Origin: Streptomyces rubellomurinus
Lineage (GTDB): Bacteria > Actinomycetota > Actinomycetes > Streptomycetales > Streptomycetaceae
Length of the DNA: 64,000 nucleotides
Assembly (NCBI RefSeq): GCF_000961885.1
Contig: NZ_JZKH01000026.1
Location: 1 to 64,000, forward strand
Reading direction: 5' to 3'
Below the pieces are notes generated by a model. The model saw only the letters and a list, made by a program, of their open reading frames with translations, did not search any database and was not told where the DNA came from. Of the stretch, positions 29,063 to 37,228 are shown piece after piece. Each line of letters begins with the position of its first letter. Within the stretch, counting starts at the first letter, position 1. The position numbers were made by a program, and so were the translations under genes.

Positions 29063-29892
29063 ACGTGCTCACTCAGCCGTTCTTCCAGCACGCGCTGCTG
29101 GCCGGTACGGCGATCGCGCTCGCGGCCGGCCTGGTCGGCTACTTCCTCGTCCTGCGCGCCCAGATCTTCACCGGCGACGCACTGAGCCACGTCGCGTTCA
29201 CCGGCGCGATGGCCGCCCTGGCCGGCGGCTACGACCTGCGACTCGGACTCTTCGCCGCCACCATCGGCGCCGGACTGCTGATGGGCGGCATCGGTCGCCG
29301 CGGCCGTCCGGACGACGTGGCGATCGGCAGCGTCTTCGCCTGGATCCTGGGCCTCGGCGCCTTCTTCCTCACCATCTACACCACCTCCCGCAGCGGAGCC
29401 CAGGGCGGCGCCGGCACCACCGTCCTGTTCGGCTCGGTCTTCGGCCTGAGCACCAGCCAGACCCAGCTCGCCGTCCTGATCGCCGCCGCCATCGGCATCG
29501 TGCTGCTGCTGATCGCCCGCCCGCTGCTCTTCGCCACCCTGGACGAGGCCGTCGCCACCGCCCGCGGCGTACCCGTACGGCTGCTCGGCTTCGGCTTCCT
29601 CGCCCTGGTCGGCGCCACCGCCGGCGAAGCCACCCAGGCGGTCGGCTCCCTGCTGCTGCTCGGCCTCCTCGCCGCCCCGGCAGGCGCGGCGATCCGCCTC
29701 ACCGACCGCCCCTTCCACGCTCTCGCACTCTCCGCCGGCCTCGCGGTCACCGAGATGTGGGGCGGCCTCCTGCTCGGCGCCGAAGCCCCCGAACTCCCGC
29801 CGAGCTTCGCCGTCATGGCCACCGCCGGCGCGGTCCACGCCGTAACGTTCTTGGTCCGTCCCCGTCGTACCGCTCTCCCGGCAGCGGCCTGA
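29059..29892 (+). CDS. zinc/manganese-type ABC transporter permease (ZnuB family), second copy
   Basis: This 277-residue integral membrane protein is related to the preceding permease, with YFLVLRAQIFTGDALSHVAF, the conserved [17 protein letters not shown] and VGSLLLLGLLAAPAGAA. The start codon overlaps the first permease stop (ATGA), which fixes it. Both permeases should pair with the ATPase half of the fusion protein. An acidic loop (GAEAPELPPS) lies near the last helix. The Zur-like regulator gene begins five bases downstream. Confidence 0.9.
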   Translation: MNVLTQPFFQHALLAGTAIALAAGLVGYFLVLRAQIFTGDALSHVAFTGAMAALAGGYDLRLGLFAATIGAGLLMGGIGRRGRPDDVAIGSVFAWILGLGAFFLTIYTTSRSGAQGGAGTTVLFGSVFGLSTSQTQLAVLIAAAIGIVLLLIARPLLFATLDEAVATARGVPVRLLGFGFLALVGATAGEATQAVGSLLLLGLLAAPAGAAIRLTDRPFHALALSAGLAVTEMWGGLLLGAEAPELPPSFAVMATAGAVHAVTFLVRPRRTALPAAA

Positions 29893-29897
29893 CCACC

Positions 29898-30449
29898 ATG
29901 TCGCCACGGGGGAACAACAGGGACGACCCACGGGTCGCCGCCCTGGCGGCGGCGTTCGACCGCAGGACGGCCAACGCCGCCGCCAGGCCCGGCGGCCGCA
30001 CTGCCGACCCCGCTCGACCACCGACCCCGCCGGATGACGTCGGACTGATCGGGAGGCCGACGGCGCAGCGCACCGAGATCCTGCAAGCCCTGGCCGACTG
30101 CCAGGAATTCATCAGCGCCCAGTTGCTCCACGCCGGGCTGCTCGCGGCCGGCTCGCGTGTGGGTCTGAGCACCGTCTACCGCACCCTCACCGCACTCGCC
30201 GCGGTCGGCCGCGCCGACGTGGTCCGCGACGCCAACGGCGAGCGGCTCTTCCGCTACCGCCCCGACGACGACCACCGCCACTACCTGCTCTGCCGCGCGT
30301 GCGGGATCAGCATCCCGGTGGACGCGGGCCCGGTCGAGACCTGGGCCGACCACATGGCCCGAACCTCCGGCTTCGCGGACGTCCAGCACACCGTGGAGCT
30401 CACCGGGATCTGCACCGGCTGCACCACCGCCGCGCGGGCCGGCAACTGA
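29898..30449 (+). CDS. zur: Fur-family zinc uptake repressor (Zur-like)
   Basis: This 183-residue protein has the Fur winged helix (AQRTEILQALADCQEFISAQ, GLSTVYRTLTALAAVGRADV). It also has the zinc sites DDDHRHYLLCRACG, the His-rich segment FADVQHTVELTG, and a second CxxC in CTGC. The C-terminal Zur signature VELTGICTGC is close to known Zur proteins. An N-terminal extension of about 45 residues is rich in Arg, Ala and Pro and is not part of the fold. As the last gene of the zinc operon it is likely to repress its own operon and the divergent rpmE2 side. Confidence 0.87.
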   Translation: MSPRGNNRDDPRVAALAAAFDRRTANAAARPGGRTADPARPPTPPDDVGLIGRPTAQRTEILQALADCQEFISAQLLHAGLLAAGSRVGLSTVYRTLTALAAVGRADVVRDANGERLFRYRPDDDHRHYLLCRACGISIPVDAGPVETWADHMARTSGFADVQHTVELTGICTGCTTAARAGN

Positions 30450-30549
30450 ACACGCGACGAGGCGGGCGTCGCCACCCCGGTGAAACGGACGACGCGGCAC
30501 CACCAGTGCCCGGTCCCGCGGGCGCGTCCTCGCAGCCGGAGAGTCGGGG

Positions 30550-30577
30550 CAATCCGCGTCCGGGGCCGTTCCGAATG
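30550..30577 (+). promoter_or_regulatory. SigK-type promoter of the FAD oxidoreductase gene
   Basis: CAATCC at 30550-30555 and CGAATG at 30572-30577 are separated by 16 bases. The same two hexamers and spacing precede sigK itself. They match the remembered mycobacterial SigK consensus CCATCC-N16/17-CGAATA in five of six positions each. The predicted start lies near 30584, about 47 bases before the GTG at 30631. Confidence 0.7.
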
Positions 30578-30630
30578 TCGGGTGCAACGACAAAGCGGGC
30601 CGCGCCGCGGCCCTGCCGGGAGGGGCTCTC

Positions 30631-31983
30631 GTGACACTGTTCGACACCGTCTCCACCGAGCGGACCACCGATTCGGACCGCGGCGAGCGACCGGGCAAGG
30701 TGGCGGTCGTGGGATCCGGCGTCGCCGGACTCACCGCGGCGTACGAGCTGTCGCGCGCCGGCGTCGAGGTCGAGCTGTTCGAGGCGGACGAACGCCTCGG
30801 CGGCCACGCCCACACCCAGGACGCCGTCGCCCGGGACGGACGGGCACTGGCGCTGGACACCGGGTTCCTGGTCCACAACGAGCGGACCTACCCCCACCTG
30901 GTGCGGCTGTTCCGGGAACTCGGTGTCCGGACCCGGGACAGCGAGATGAGCATGTCCGTGCGCTGTGACGGGTGCGGCCTGGAGTACGCGGGAGCACGGG
31001 GGCCGGCCGGGCTGTTCGCCACGCCCGGGGCCCTGGTGCGCGGCCGCTACCTGCGGATGCTCGCCGAGGTACCGCGCTTCCACCGGCTCGCCCGCCGCCT
31101 GCTCGCCGACCCCGCTGCCGGTGACCCGAGCCTGCGCGAGTTCCTCGCCGCGGAGAGCTTCTCGCCGTACTTCGTGAGCCACTTCATGACCCCGGTGGTC
31201 TCCGCGGTGTGGTCGTGCGCCCCCGACCTGGCGGGCGACTACCCGGCCCGGTACCTGTTCGCGTTCCTCTCCAACCACGGCATGCTCTCCGTGACCGGCT
31301 CGCCGACCTGGCGCACCGTCGTCGGCGGCTCGCGCACGTATGTCGAGAAGATCGCCGAGCGGCTCACGGCCGTGCACCGGTCCACCCCCGTGCGTGCGGT
31401 GCGCCGCCATCCGAACGGTGTCACCGTGGTCTCCGGGGAGGGGCATCGCACCGAGGTCGACGCCGTCGTGGTCGCCACCCACGCCGACCAGGCGCTGCAG
31501 CTGCTCGCCGACCCGACCGACGCCGAGCTGGAGGTCCTCGGCGCCTTCACCTACTCGCGCAACCCCACCGTGCTGCACCGAGACCCGTCCGTCCTTCCCG
31601 CCGCGCGCTCGGCACGCGGATCGTGGAACTACCGGTTGCCCCAGTGCAGCGCACCCTCCGACCGGGTCCGGGTCAACTATCACCTCAACCGGCTCCTGCG
31701 CCTGGACACCACCGACGACTACCTGGTCACCCTCAACGAGGACCGGCAGCGACCGATCCCCGATGAACTGGTGCTCTCCCGCACCGTGTACGAACACCCG
31801 GTGTACACGGCGCGCACGGTCGCCGCCCAGCGCCGGCTGCCCGAACTCACCACCGCCCGCACCGTGTTCGCCGGCGCCTACCACGGCTGGGGCTTCCACG
31901 AGGACGGCTGCCGCTCCGGGGTCGAGGCCGCACACGCCCTGCTCGGAGTGCCGCGGGTTCGCCGGTCATCGGGCGCCCGGTGA
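30631..31983 (+). CDS. FAD-dependent amine-oxidase-like oxidoreductase (Rv0449c/UfaD type)
   Basis: This 450-residue flavoprotein has an N-terminal dinucleotide fold (VAVVGSGVAGLTAAYELSRAG, FEADERLGGHAHT). The C-terminal FAD motif is TVFAGAYHGWGFHEDG CRSG at about residue 410. Relatives sit beside cyclopropane synthase and DUF1365 genes in M. tuberculosis (Rv0449c) and in photosynthetic bacteria, where a homologue desaturates fatty acids for furan-lipid synthesis. It has no signal peptide. A GTG start with GGGAGGGG upstream is used. The gene is convergent with the DUF1295 gene, and their 3' ends overlap by 18 bases. Confidence 0.85.
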   Translation: MTLFDTVSTERTTDSDRGERPGKVAVVGSGVAGLTAAYELSRAGVEVELFEADERLGGHAHTQDAVARDGRALALDTGFLVHNERTYPHLVRLFRELGVRTRDSEMSMSVRCDGCGLEYAGARGPAGLFATPGALVRGRYLRMLAEVPRFHRLARRLLADPAAGDPSLREFLAAESFSPYFVSHFMTPVVSAVWSCAPDLAGDYPARYLFAFLSNHGMLSVTGSPTWRTVVGGSRTYVEKIAERLTAVHRSTPVRAVRRHPNGVTVVSGEGHRTEVDAVVVATHADQALQLLADPTDAELEVLGAFTYSRNPTVLHRDPSVLPAARSARGSWNYRLPQCSAPSDRVRVNYHLNRLLRLDTTDDYLVTLNEDRQRPIPDELVLSRTVYEHPVYTARTVAAQRRLPELTTARTVFAGAYHGWGFHEDGCRSGVEAAHALLGVPRVRRSSGAR

Positions 31984-32775
31984 CCGGCGCGGAGGGCGGG
32001 GCACGAAGCTGCTGGTGCGGGCGACGTAGGCGTCCCAGCCCGGCTTCGTGGAGCCGAGTCGGCGCTCCAGCAGGGGCTTGCCGCTGCCGAAGGCGAGCAG
32101 GTAGGTCATCAGGACCGGGCTGAGGACGAACGCCCAGCCGATCGGCTCGGACGCCACGAGCAGGAACAGGGCCCACCAGACGCACGCGTCGCCGAAGTAG
32201 TTGGGGTGGCGGGTCCAGGCCCACAGCCCGCGGTCCATGATCCGGCCGTGGTTGGCCGCATCGGCCTTGAACCGGGCGAGCTGCCAGTCGCCCACGGTCT
32301 CGAAGAACATCCCGACCGCCCACAGGGCCACCGCGGCGACGGTCAGGGGGCCGAGCCCGGCGGTCAGGTACTGGGCGGCCTGGACCGGGAGCGAGACGAA
32401 CCAGACGATCGCGGCCTGCAGCAGGTAGACCATGCGCAGCGCGTAGTGGTTGCGGCGTCCGCCGGGGGCCTTGGCGAGCATCCGGTCGTAGCGCGGGTCC
32501 TCGCCGTGGCCGCGCGAGCGCGACCGGATGTGGGCCGACAGGCGCAGCCCCCACACCGTGACCAGGATCGTGACGAGCAGGCGCCGCGCCGGGTCGCCGT
32601 GGCCGGCCGAGAAGGCGTAGCCGGTCCAGGCCACGGCCGTGAAGGCCAGGCCCCAGGCGACGTCGACGCCGCGGTGGCGGCCGGTGCGCACGCCCACCGC
32701 GAACGCGGCCAGCAGGACGGCCAGCGCCGCCCCGGCCGTGGCGGCGAGGTTGACGGCGAACGCTGCGGTGTTCAC
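31966..32775 (-). CDS. DUF1295 membrane protein (steroid 5-alpha-reductase-like fold)
   Basis: This 269-residue protein has about six hydrophobic segments. The C-terminal signature AWTRHPNYFGDACVWWALFL and KADAANHGRIMDRGLW belong to the DUF1295/ICMT-like group, which binds NADPH or SAM in lipid modification. It corresponds to Rv0446c next to sigK in M. tuberculosis. The GTG start at 32775 is inside the stop of the shortened methyltransferase, indicating translational coupling. A role in lipid reduction is inferred from family and neighbours. Confidence 0.88.
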   Translation of the reverse strand: MNTAAFAVNLAATAGAALAVLLAAFAVGVRTGRHRGVDVAWGLAFTAVAWTGYAFSAGHGDPARRLLVTILVTVWGLRLSAHIRSRSRGHGEDPRYDRMLAKAPGGRRNHYALRMVYLLQAAIVWFVSLPVQAAQYLTAGLGPLTVAAVALWAVGMFFETVGDWQLARFKADAANHGRIMDRGLWAWTRHPNYFGDACVWWALFLLVASEPIGWAFVLSPVLMTYLLAFGSGKPLLERRLGSTKPGWDAYVARTSSFVPRPPRRSPGAR

Positions 32776-33443
32776 GCCGGCCCCTGGTACCAGTCGGCCG
32801 GGGTGGCGTGGGCGCGGGCGGCGTGCAGGGCCAGCGCCCCCCAGCCACAGCCGACGTCGAGCAGGCGGCTGCCGGGGCGCAGGTCCAGCTTGCGGCAGAT
32901 CAGGTCGAACTTGGCCTCCTGGGCACTCTGCAGGGTGTCGCCCGGGGCCGTCCAGTAGGCGCAGGAGTAGGCCATCGCCGGGCCGAGCAGCAGGGCGTAG
33001 AACTCGTTGGACAGGTCGTAGTGGTGGCTGATCACCGCACGGTCGCGGTCGCGGCTGTGCACGGCGCCCCCGACTCGGGCCCGGCCGCCGGGCGGGACGG
33101 GTCGCGGGCCGAGGGCACCCGGGCGTACGGCGGCGGCGAGCAGCTTCGGCCGGTCCCGCAGGCCGGGGCGCACCGGGCCGTGTCCGGCCAGCGCGGCCCG
33201 CACCTGTGACAGCGCGGGCCTCAACTCGCCTTCGACGTCGAGGTCGCCGCTGATGTAGGCGTCGGCCAGTCCGGGTTCGCCGGGCTGCCAGAGCAGGCGG
33301 CGCAGCGCGCGTCGGTTGCGCAGGACCACGGTCGGCGCTTCGGCAGGGCCGGCGGTCGAGCCCTCCCACGCCTGGATCCGGACCGGCAGGGGTTGGCCGA
33401 GCAGGTCGGTGAGCAGGCCGGCGACGCGGGTGGCGGGGGTCAT
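32772..33443 (-). CDS. C-terminally truncated cyclopropane-fatty-acid-synthase homologue
   Basis: This 223-residue protein has the family N-terminal half: AYISGDLDVEGELRPAL, ISHHYDLSNEFYALLLGPAM, YSCAYWTAPGDTLQSAQEAK and motif I LDVGCGWGALALHAARA. It then stops after ATPADWYQGPA. A normal enzyme of about 420 residues continues through the rest of the SAM fold and the bicarbonate and active-site residues, all missing here. The ATGA overlap with the upstream paralogue and the GTGA overlap with DUF1295 are intact. The likely explanation is an internal deletion leaving a non-catalytic protein; a regulatory or lipid-binding role is less likely. Confidence 0.8.
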   Translation of the reverse strand: MTPATRVAGLLTDLLGQPLPVRIQAWEGSTAGPAEAPTVVLRNRRALRRLLWQPGEPGLADAYISGDLDVEGELRPALSQVRAALAGHGPVRPGLRDRPKLLAAAVRPGALGPRPVPPGGRARVGGAVHSRDRDRAVISHHYDLSNEFYALLLGPAMAYSCAYWTAPGDTLQSAQEAKFDLICRKLDLRPGSRLLDVGCGWGALALHAARAHATPADWYQGPA

Positions 33444-34729
33444 CGGGTCGGCTCCGGGCGGGTGAGGAGGATCTGCTGGACGTCGAGGTAGCCGGCGGCG
33501 AACCCGGCCTCGGAGTAGGCCAGGTACAGCTCCCACATCCGCTGGAACACCTGGTCGAAGCCGAGCGCGGCGATCTCGTCGGCCCGTTCGGTGAAGCGCT
33601 CGCGCCACAGTCGGAGGGTCTGGGCGTAGTGCGGGCCGAAGGAGTCGCAGGCCGCCACGCGCAGGCCGGTGTGCCGTGCAGTGGCCTGGCGGATGGCCTC
33701 GGTGGAGGGGATCTGGCCGCCGGGGAAGATGTACTTGAGGATCCAGGTGTAGGTGCCGCTGCTGGCCAGCATCCGCTCGTGGGGCATGGTGATGGCCTGC
33801 AGTGCCACCCGCCCGCCCGGAGCCAGGACACGGTCGATCGTGGCGAAGTAGGCGGGCCAGAACGGCCGGCCGACCGCCTCGACCATCTCCACGCTCACCA
33901 CCGCGTCGAACTCGCCCTCGGCGGCTCGGTAGTCGCACAGCCGCACCTCGACCCGGTCCGTGAACCCGGCCGCGGCGATCCGGCGCCGGGCCAGCGCCAG
34001 CTGCTCCTCGGACAGGGTGAGGCTGACCACCCGCGCGCCGCGCGCGGCCGCGCGGACCGCCAGTTCGCCCCAGCCGGTGCCGATCTCCAGCACCCGGCTG
34101 CCCGCCCCGACCCCGGCGAGGTCCAGCAGCCGGTCGATCTTGCGGTGCTGGGCCTGCGCGAGGTTCTCGCTGGAGGCGAGGGGTGCGCCGGCGGGGTCGG
34201 TCGCAAAGACGGCCGAGGAGTAGGACAGGGTGGGGTCGAGGAAGAGCGCGAACAGCTCGTTGGACAGGTCGTAGTGCCGGTGGATGTTCGTGCGCGCGTT
34301 GTCGGGCGTGCTCAGCTCCCCGGCCGGCGGCCGCTTCACGTACAGGCGGCGCAGCCACTGGGCGCCGGTGGGCACCAGCGTCTCGGGGGCGGTCGCCAGC
34401 TCGGTGAGCAGCCCGACCAGGTCGGGTGAGTCCCACTCGCCGGCCTGGTAGGACTCTCCGAAGCCGATCAGTCCGCTCATCCCCACCCGGTGGAAGAACG
34501 CGTCGGGCCGGTGAAGGCGCAGCACCGGCGCGCCGGCCGGGGCGGGTTCGAGGAGCCGTCCGTTCGGCAGTTCGACCCGAAGGCCCCGCCTGCGGGCGAT
34601 GCGGCGCAGCAACCTGCGGGCCACCGTCGCCTTGAGCGGTGTGCGGGGTACGCGGGCCACGTCGGGCCAGTGCTGCGGATCGGCCGTCGCGGCCGCGCTG
34701 GGTGCGAGGGCTTCAACGTGCGTGGTCAT
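33440..34729 (-). CDS. cyclopropane-fatty-acyl-phospholipid synthase family methyltransferase (UfaA1/UfaM type)
   Basis: This 429-residue enzyme has an N-terminal lipid-binding half (GESYQAGEWDSPDLVGLLTE). The SAM domain follows (NIHRHYDLSNELFALFLDP, LEIGTGWGELAVRAAARG, SVEMVEAVG), with YTWILKYIFPGGQIPS and a late FGPHYAQTLRLWRERF that carry catalytic residues of the family. It transfers a methyl from SAM to the double bond of a phospholipid acyl chain. It is the counterpart of Rv0447c (ufaA1). The start at 34729 lies inside the DUF1365 gene end, a 17-base overlap that couples the two. Confidence 0.9.
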   Translation of the reverse strand: MTTHVEALAPSAAATADPQHWPDVARVPRTPLKATVARRLLRRIARRRGLRVELPNGRLLEPAPAGAPVLRLHRPDAFFHRVGMSGLIGFGESYQAGEWDSPDLVGLLTELATAPETLVPTGAQWLRRLYVKRPPAGELSTPDNARTNIHRHYDLSNELFALFLDPTLSYSSAVFATDPAGAPLASSENLAQAQHRKIDRLLDLAGVGAGSRVLEIGTGWGELAVRAAARGARVVSLTLSEEQLALARRRIAAAGFTDRVEVRLCDYRAAEGEFDAVVSVEMVEAVGRPFWPAYFATIDRVLAPGGRVALQAITMPHERMLASSGTYTWILKYIFPGGQIPSTEAIRQATARHTGLRVAACDSFGPHYAQTLRLWRERFTERADEIAALGFDQVFQRMWELYLAYSEAGFAAGYLDVQQILLTRPEPTR

Positions 34730-35552
34730 GGCGGCAGGTCCTGTTCGAGGGGGCGCGGTCGGGGCGGAGGTGGACGGGCAGACCGCGAAGCCACAGCCGC
34801 ACGCCCTGGTAGCGGATGTGGGCGCTGACCGCGAGTGTGGACAGCGGGTGGGTCGCGGCGGCCCGCAGCAGCGTGGTGCCGCGGGCGGGTCGGCGGGTAC
34901 CGCGCACGGTCGCCGTGAACGGGCGGCCGCCTTCGCGCTCCAGCTGGACGGCAAGGGTCAGCCGTTCACCGGGCACGGGCAGGAACATCCGGTAGTGCCC
35001 GTCGACGGGGAAGAACGGGGAGACGTAGAACTCCTTGGCGGCCCGTGCGCGGCCGCGCTCGTCGGGGTGCAGGAGGTAGCGGTGGCGCTGGCCGTAGGTG
35101 TTGTGGACCTCGGCGACCGTGCACACTGCCCGGCCCCGGCGGTCGTAGCACCAGTAGACCGTCAGCGGGTTGAAGACGTACCCCAGCGAGCGGGCGTGAG
35201 CGAGCATCAGGACCCGCCCGCCCGCGAGGTCGACCCCCGCCGAGTCCAGGTAGCGGTCCAGGTCCTCCCGGGGCGACCGGCCCGACCCGGCGGTGCGGCC
35301 GCCGGCGGGGAAGGAGGCCAGGAGGCGCAGCGGCCACGGCAGGCGCGGGGGCCGGTCCAGGTCGGTCAACCACAGGTAGGTGTGGTGGCGGAAAGCGTGG
35401 TGCACCGGAGCGGTGCGCGCGTGGCTGATCCGGCACTCGTACAGCGCGGCGCCCCACGGGCCCGGCAGAGCGGGAGCCGCCGGCGGTGCCGGGGCGAGCG
35501 TGTCGGCGCCGACCGCCGAGCCGGCCGTGGGCTGCCGGGTGTCTGCCGCCAT
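34713..35552 (-). CDS. DUF1365 protein
   Basis: This 279-residue protein has the DUF1365 hallmarks ALYECRISHARTAPVHHAFR, TYLWLTDLDRPPRLP, GYVFNPLTVYWCYD, EVHNTYGQRHRYLLHP and KEFYVSPFFPVDGHYRMFL. It has no membrane segment. Homologues always sit with the FAD oxidoreductase and the cyclopropane synthase (Rv0448c in M. tuberculosis), so a step in the same lipid modification is likely. GAGGA precedes the ATG at 35552. An Ala/Pro-rich N-terminal 30 residues is probably disordered. Confidence 0.9.
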   Translation of the reverse strand: MAADTRQPTAGSAVGADTLAPAPPAAPALPGPWGAALYECRISHARTAPVHHAFRHHTYLWLTDLDRPPRLPWPLRLLASFPAGGRTAGSGRSPREDLDRYLDSAGVDLAGGRVLMLAHARSLGYVFNPLTVYWCYDRRGRAVCTVAEVHNTYGQRHRYLLHPDERGRARAAKEFYVSPFFPVDGHYRMFLPVPGERLTLAVQLEREGGRPFTATVRGTRRPARGTTLLRAAATHPLSTLAVSAHIRYQGVRLWLRGLPVHLRPDRAPSNRTCRHDHAR

Positions 35553-35629
35553 GGTGTCCTCTTCTTCGTACGGAAGGGCGCCGTCTCGCGCCCGCGCTCT
35601 GCTCGGTGGTCGGCGCGCTCGGGGCCGTG

Positions 35630-36373
35630 TCAGGTCAGGGGCAGCAGCATGAGGGGCTGCCCGGTGGGATGGGCGGAGCCTCCGGACGGTTCCTGCGTCA
35701 CCCCGACGCCCACGGCGCCGTTGATGTTGCCGGTGAGGAGGAGCTGCCCGTGGTCTGCGGGCAGCAGGCCGGCCGGGCGCATCGTGCCGGAGTCGTTGAA
35801 CCACAGTTCGTAGGTGCGGCCCTGGGGCAGGGCGGGCATTCCGCTGGCGAGGAAGGCGGCCTGCCCGCGGTCCGCCGACCAGACCACCGTGGCGACGGCC
35901 GGCCCGGAGGCCGTGGTGGTGGTGCGAGCGTCCGGGGCGGTCAGCAGACTTGTGACGGCGGCCTGCTCCTCGCGCAGGCTGCTGGCCTGGGACCGGGCGC
36001 GCTGGGCCTGGTCGTGCTGCTGGACGGCGACCGCTCCCAACCCGGTGGCCAGCGCGAGGCATGCCGCGAGCGCCAGCTTGGGCCACTGCCGGGCCGGCCG
36101 CGACGTCCCCCGGCGGCGTTCGGCGGGGCCGGTCAGGGGCGGGAGCTGGCGCACGTCACCGATTCCCGCCATCACCGCCGCCTTGAGCCCGGACGGCGGT
36201 CGGCCCGACTCGGCGGCCCCGAGCCTAGCCAAGGCCGCCTCGAACTCGGCGACCTCCTGCGCGCAGGCCGGGCACTGGGCCAGATGCTGTTCGAAGGCGA
36301 GCCGTTCCTCCTCGGGCAGCGCGTGGGTCGCGTAGGCGCCGGTGAGGGTGTGCGGGTCGGGTGCCGCGTTCAT
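35630..36373 (-). CDS. rskA: RskA-family anti-sigma factor
   Basis: This 247-residue protein has a cytoplasmic N-terminal domain with a zinc-finger-like motif (HLAQCPACAQEVAEFEAAL). One membrane helix follows at about residues 103-120 (LALAACLALATGLGAV), then an extracellular RskA domain (FLASGMPALPQGRTYELWFN). It should hold the sigma factor at the membrane and release it after regulated proteolysis. The ATG at 36373 overlaps the sigma stop (ATGA), so equimolar production is expected. It is the counterpart of Rv0444c. Confidence 0.92.
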   Translation of the reverse strand: MNAAPDPHTLTGAYATHALPEEERLAFEQHLAQCPACAQEVAEFEAALARLGAAESGRPPSGLKAAVMAGIGDVRQLPPLTGPAERRRGTSRPARQWPKLALAACLALATGLGAVAVQQHDQAQRARSQASSLREEQAAVTSLLTAPDARTTTTASGPAVATVVWSADRGQAAFLASGMPALPQGRTYELWFNDSGTMRPAGLLPADHGQLLLTGNINGAVGVGVTQEPSGGSAHPTGQPLMLLPLT

Positions 36374-36954
36374 GATCCAACTCCGAGGCAGTCGCGCAGG
36401 CGGATCAGCCCGTCCCGCATCCGGGTCTTGACGGTGCCAAGCGGGGTGCCCAGCAGCTCGGCGACCTCGGGGTAGGTGTACCCCCGGTAGTACGCCAGGG
36501 TGACCGACTCGCGCTGCAGCTCGGTCAGCGACTGCAGGCAGCGGCGCACCTGCTCGCGTTCGAGGCGGTTCTCGACCTGCTCGGCGACTTCGTCGAAGGC
36601 GGGGACATGGGAGCGGGCCGCCGCCTTCTGGTCCCGGTCGGCGGCCGCCTGCGCGGCACGGACCCGGTCCACCGCGCGCCGGTGCGCCATGGTCAGCACC
36701 CATGGCAGCACCTCGCCGCGCTGCGGCTCGTACCGGGCGGCGGTGCGCCACAGCTCGAACATCACCTCCTGGGTGACCTCCTCCGACTGGGCGGGGTCCC
36801 GCAGCACCCGCCGCACCAGACCCAGCACCGGGCCGACCACCGCGTCGTAGAGCCCGGAGAACGCCTCCTGGTCGCCGAAGGCGGTCTTGGCGACCAGCTC
36901 CTTGAGGTCCGGGCCGCGGAACCTCGGGGCCGACAGGTGCACGACCGCGTTCAC
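36370..36954 (-). CDS. sigK: ECF sigma factor, SigK-like
   Basis: This 194-residue group 4 sigma factor has region 2 (FSGLYDAVVGPVLGLVRRVL, EEVTQEVMFELWRTAARY) and region 4 (LTELQRESVTLAYYRGYTYP, LGTVKTRMRDGLIRLRDCL). Cys139 and Cys189 are 50 residues apart, exactly the spacing of the redox-active pair Cys133/Cys183 described in M. tuberculosis SigK. It should direct RNA polymerase to the CCATCC/CGAAT promoters found in this window. It starts at GTG 36954, coupled to an upstream short leader frame, and lies in an operon with rskA. Confidence 0.92.
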   Translation of the reverse strand: MNAVVHLSAPRFRGPDLKELVAKTAFGDQEAFSGLYDAVVGPVLGLVRRVLRDPAQSEEVTQEVMFELWRTAARYEPQRGEVLPWVLTMAHRRAVDRVRAAQAAADRDQKAAARSHVPAFDEVAEQVENRLEREQVRRCLQSLTELQRESVTLAYYRGYTYPEVAELLGTPLGTVKTRMRDGLIRLRDCLGVGS

Positions 36955-37034
36955 CGGACCGCCCCCACGACGGGGGTGGCACGTGCGGCCGAGCGCGGTG
37001 GCCGCGACCTGCCCAAGGGCCGGCAGCTGTGCAT
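36951..37034 (-). CDS. 27-codon leader frame translationally coupled to sigK
   Basis: An ATG at 37034, seven bases after a perfect AGGAGG, opens a frame (MHSCRPLGRSRPPRSAARAT…) that ends in a GTGA overlap with the sigK start. The sigK GTG itself has no good ribosome site, so ribosomes finishing the leader would re-initiate on sigK. The peptide is Arg/Ala/Pro rich without a signal sequence, and may have no function of its own. An alternative reading is that this frame is only fortuitous. Confidence 0.5.
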   Translation of the reverse strand: MHSCRPLGRSRPPRSAARATPVVGAVR

Positions 37035-37077
37035 GAGAACCTCCTGGATCGAACAGCGGGCACCGTCAGTCGCTCTG

Positions 37078-37105
37078 CATTCGCCACCGCCGACCGCGCG
37101 GATTG
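37078..37105 (-). promoter_or_regulatory. SigK-type promoter of the sigK operon
   Basis: On the minus strand CAATCC (37105-37100) and CGAATG (37083-37078) are 16 bases apart, matching the FAD-gene promoter letter for letter in both hexamers. It would make sigK self-activating, as it is in mycobacteria. The predicted transcript starts near 37071 and includes the leader frame at 37034. Confidence 0.72.
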
Positions 37106-37228
37106 GTCCCACACGCGGTGTCTGCTCGAACAGGACGAACCCGGGTCGGCCCAGGCCCGCACGGGTGGCGGGTGGTGGCCGGGGTCCGCCTGGTGGGCGG
37201 GCCCCGGCCCGGGAGTGCTCGGGGTGGG

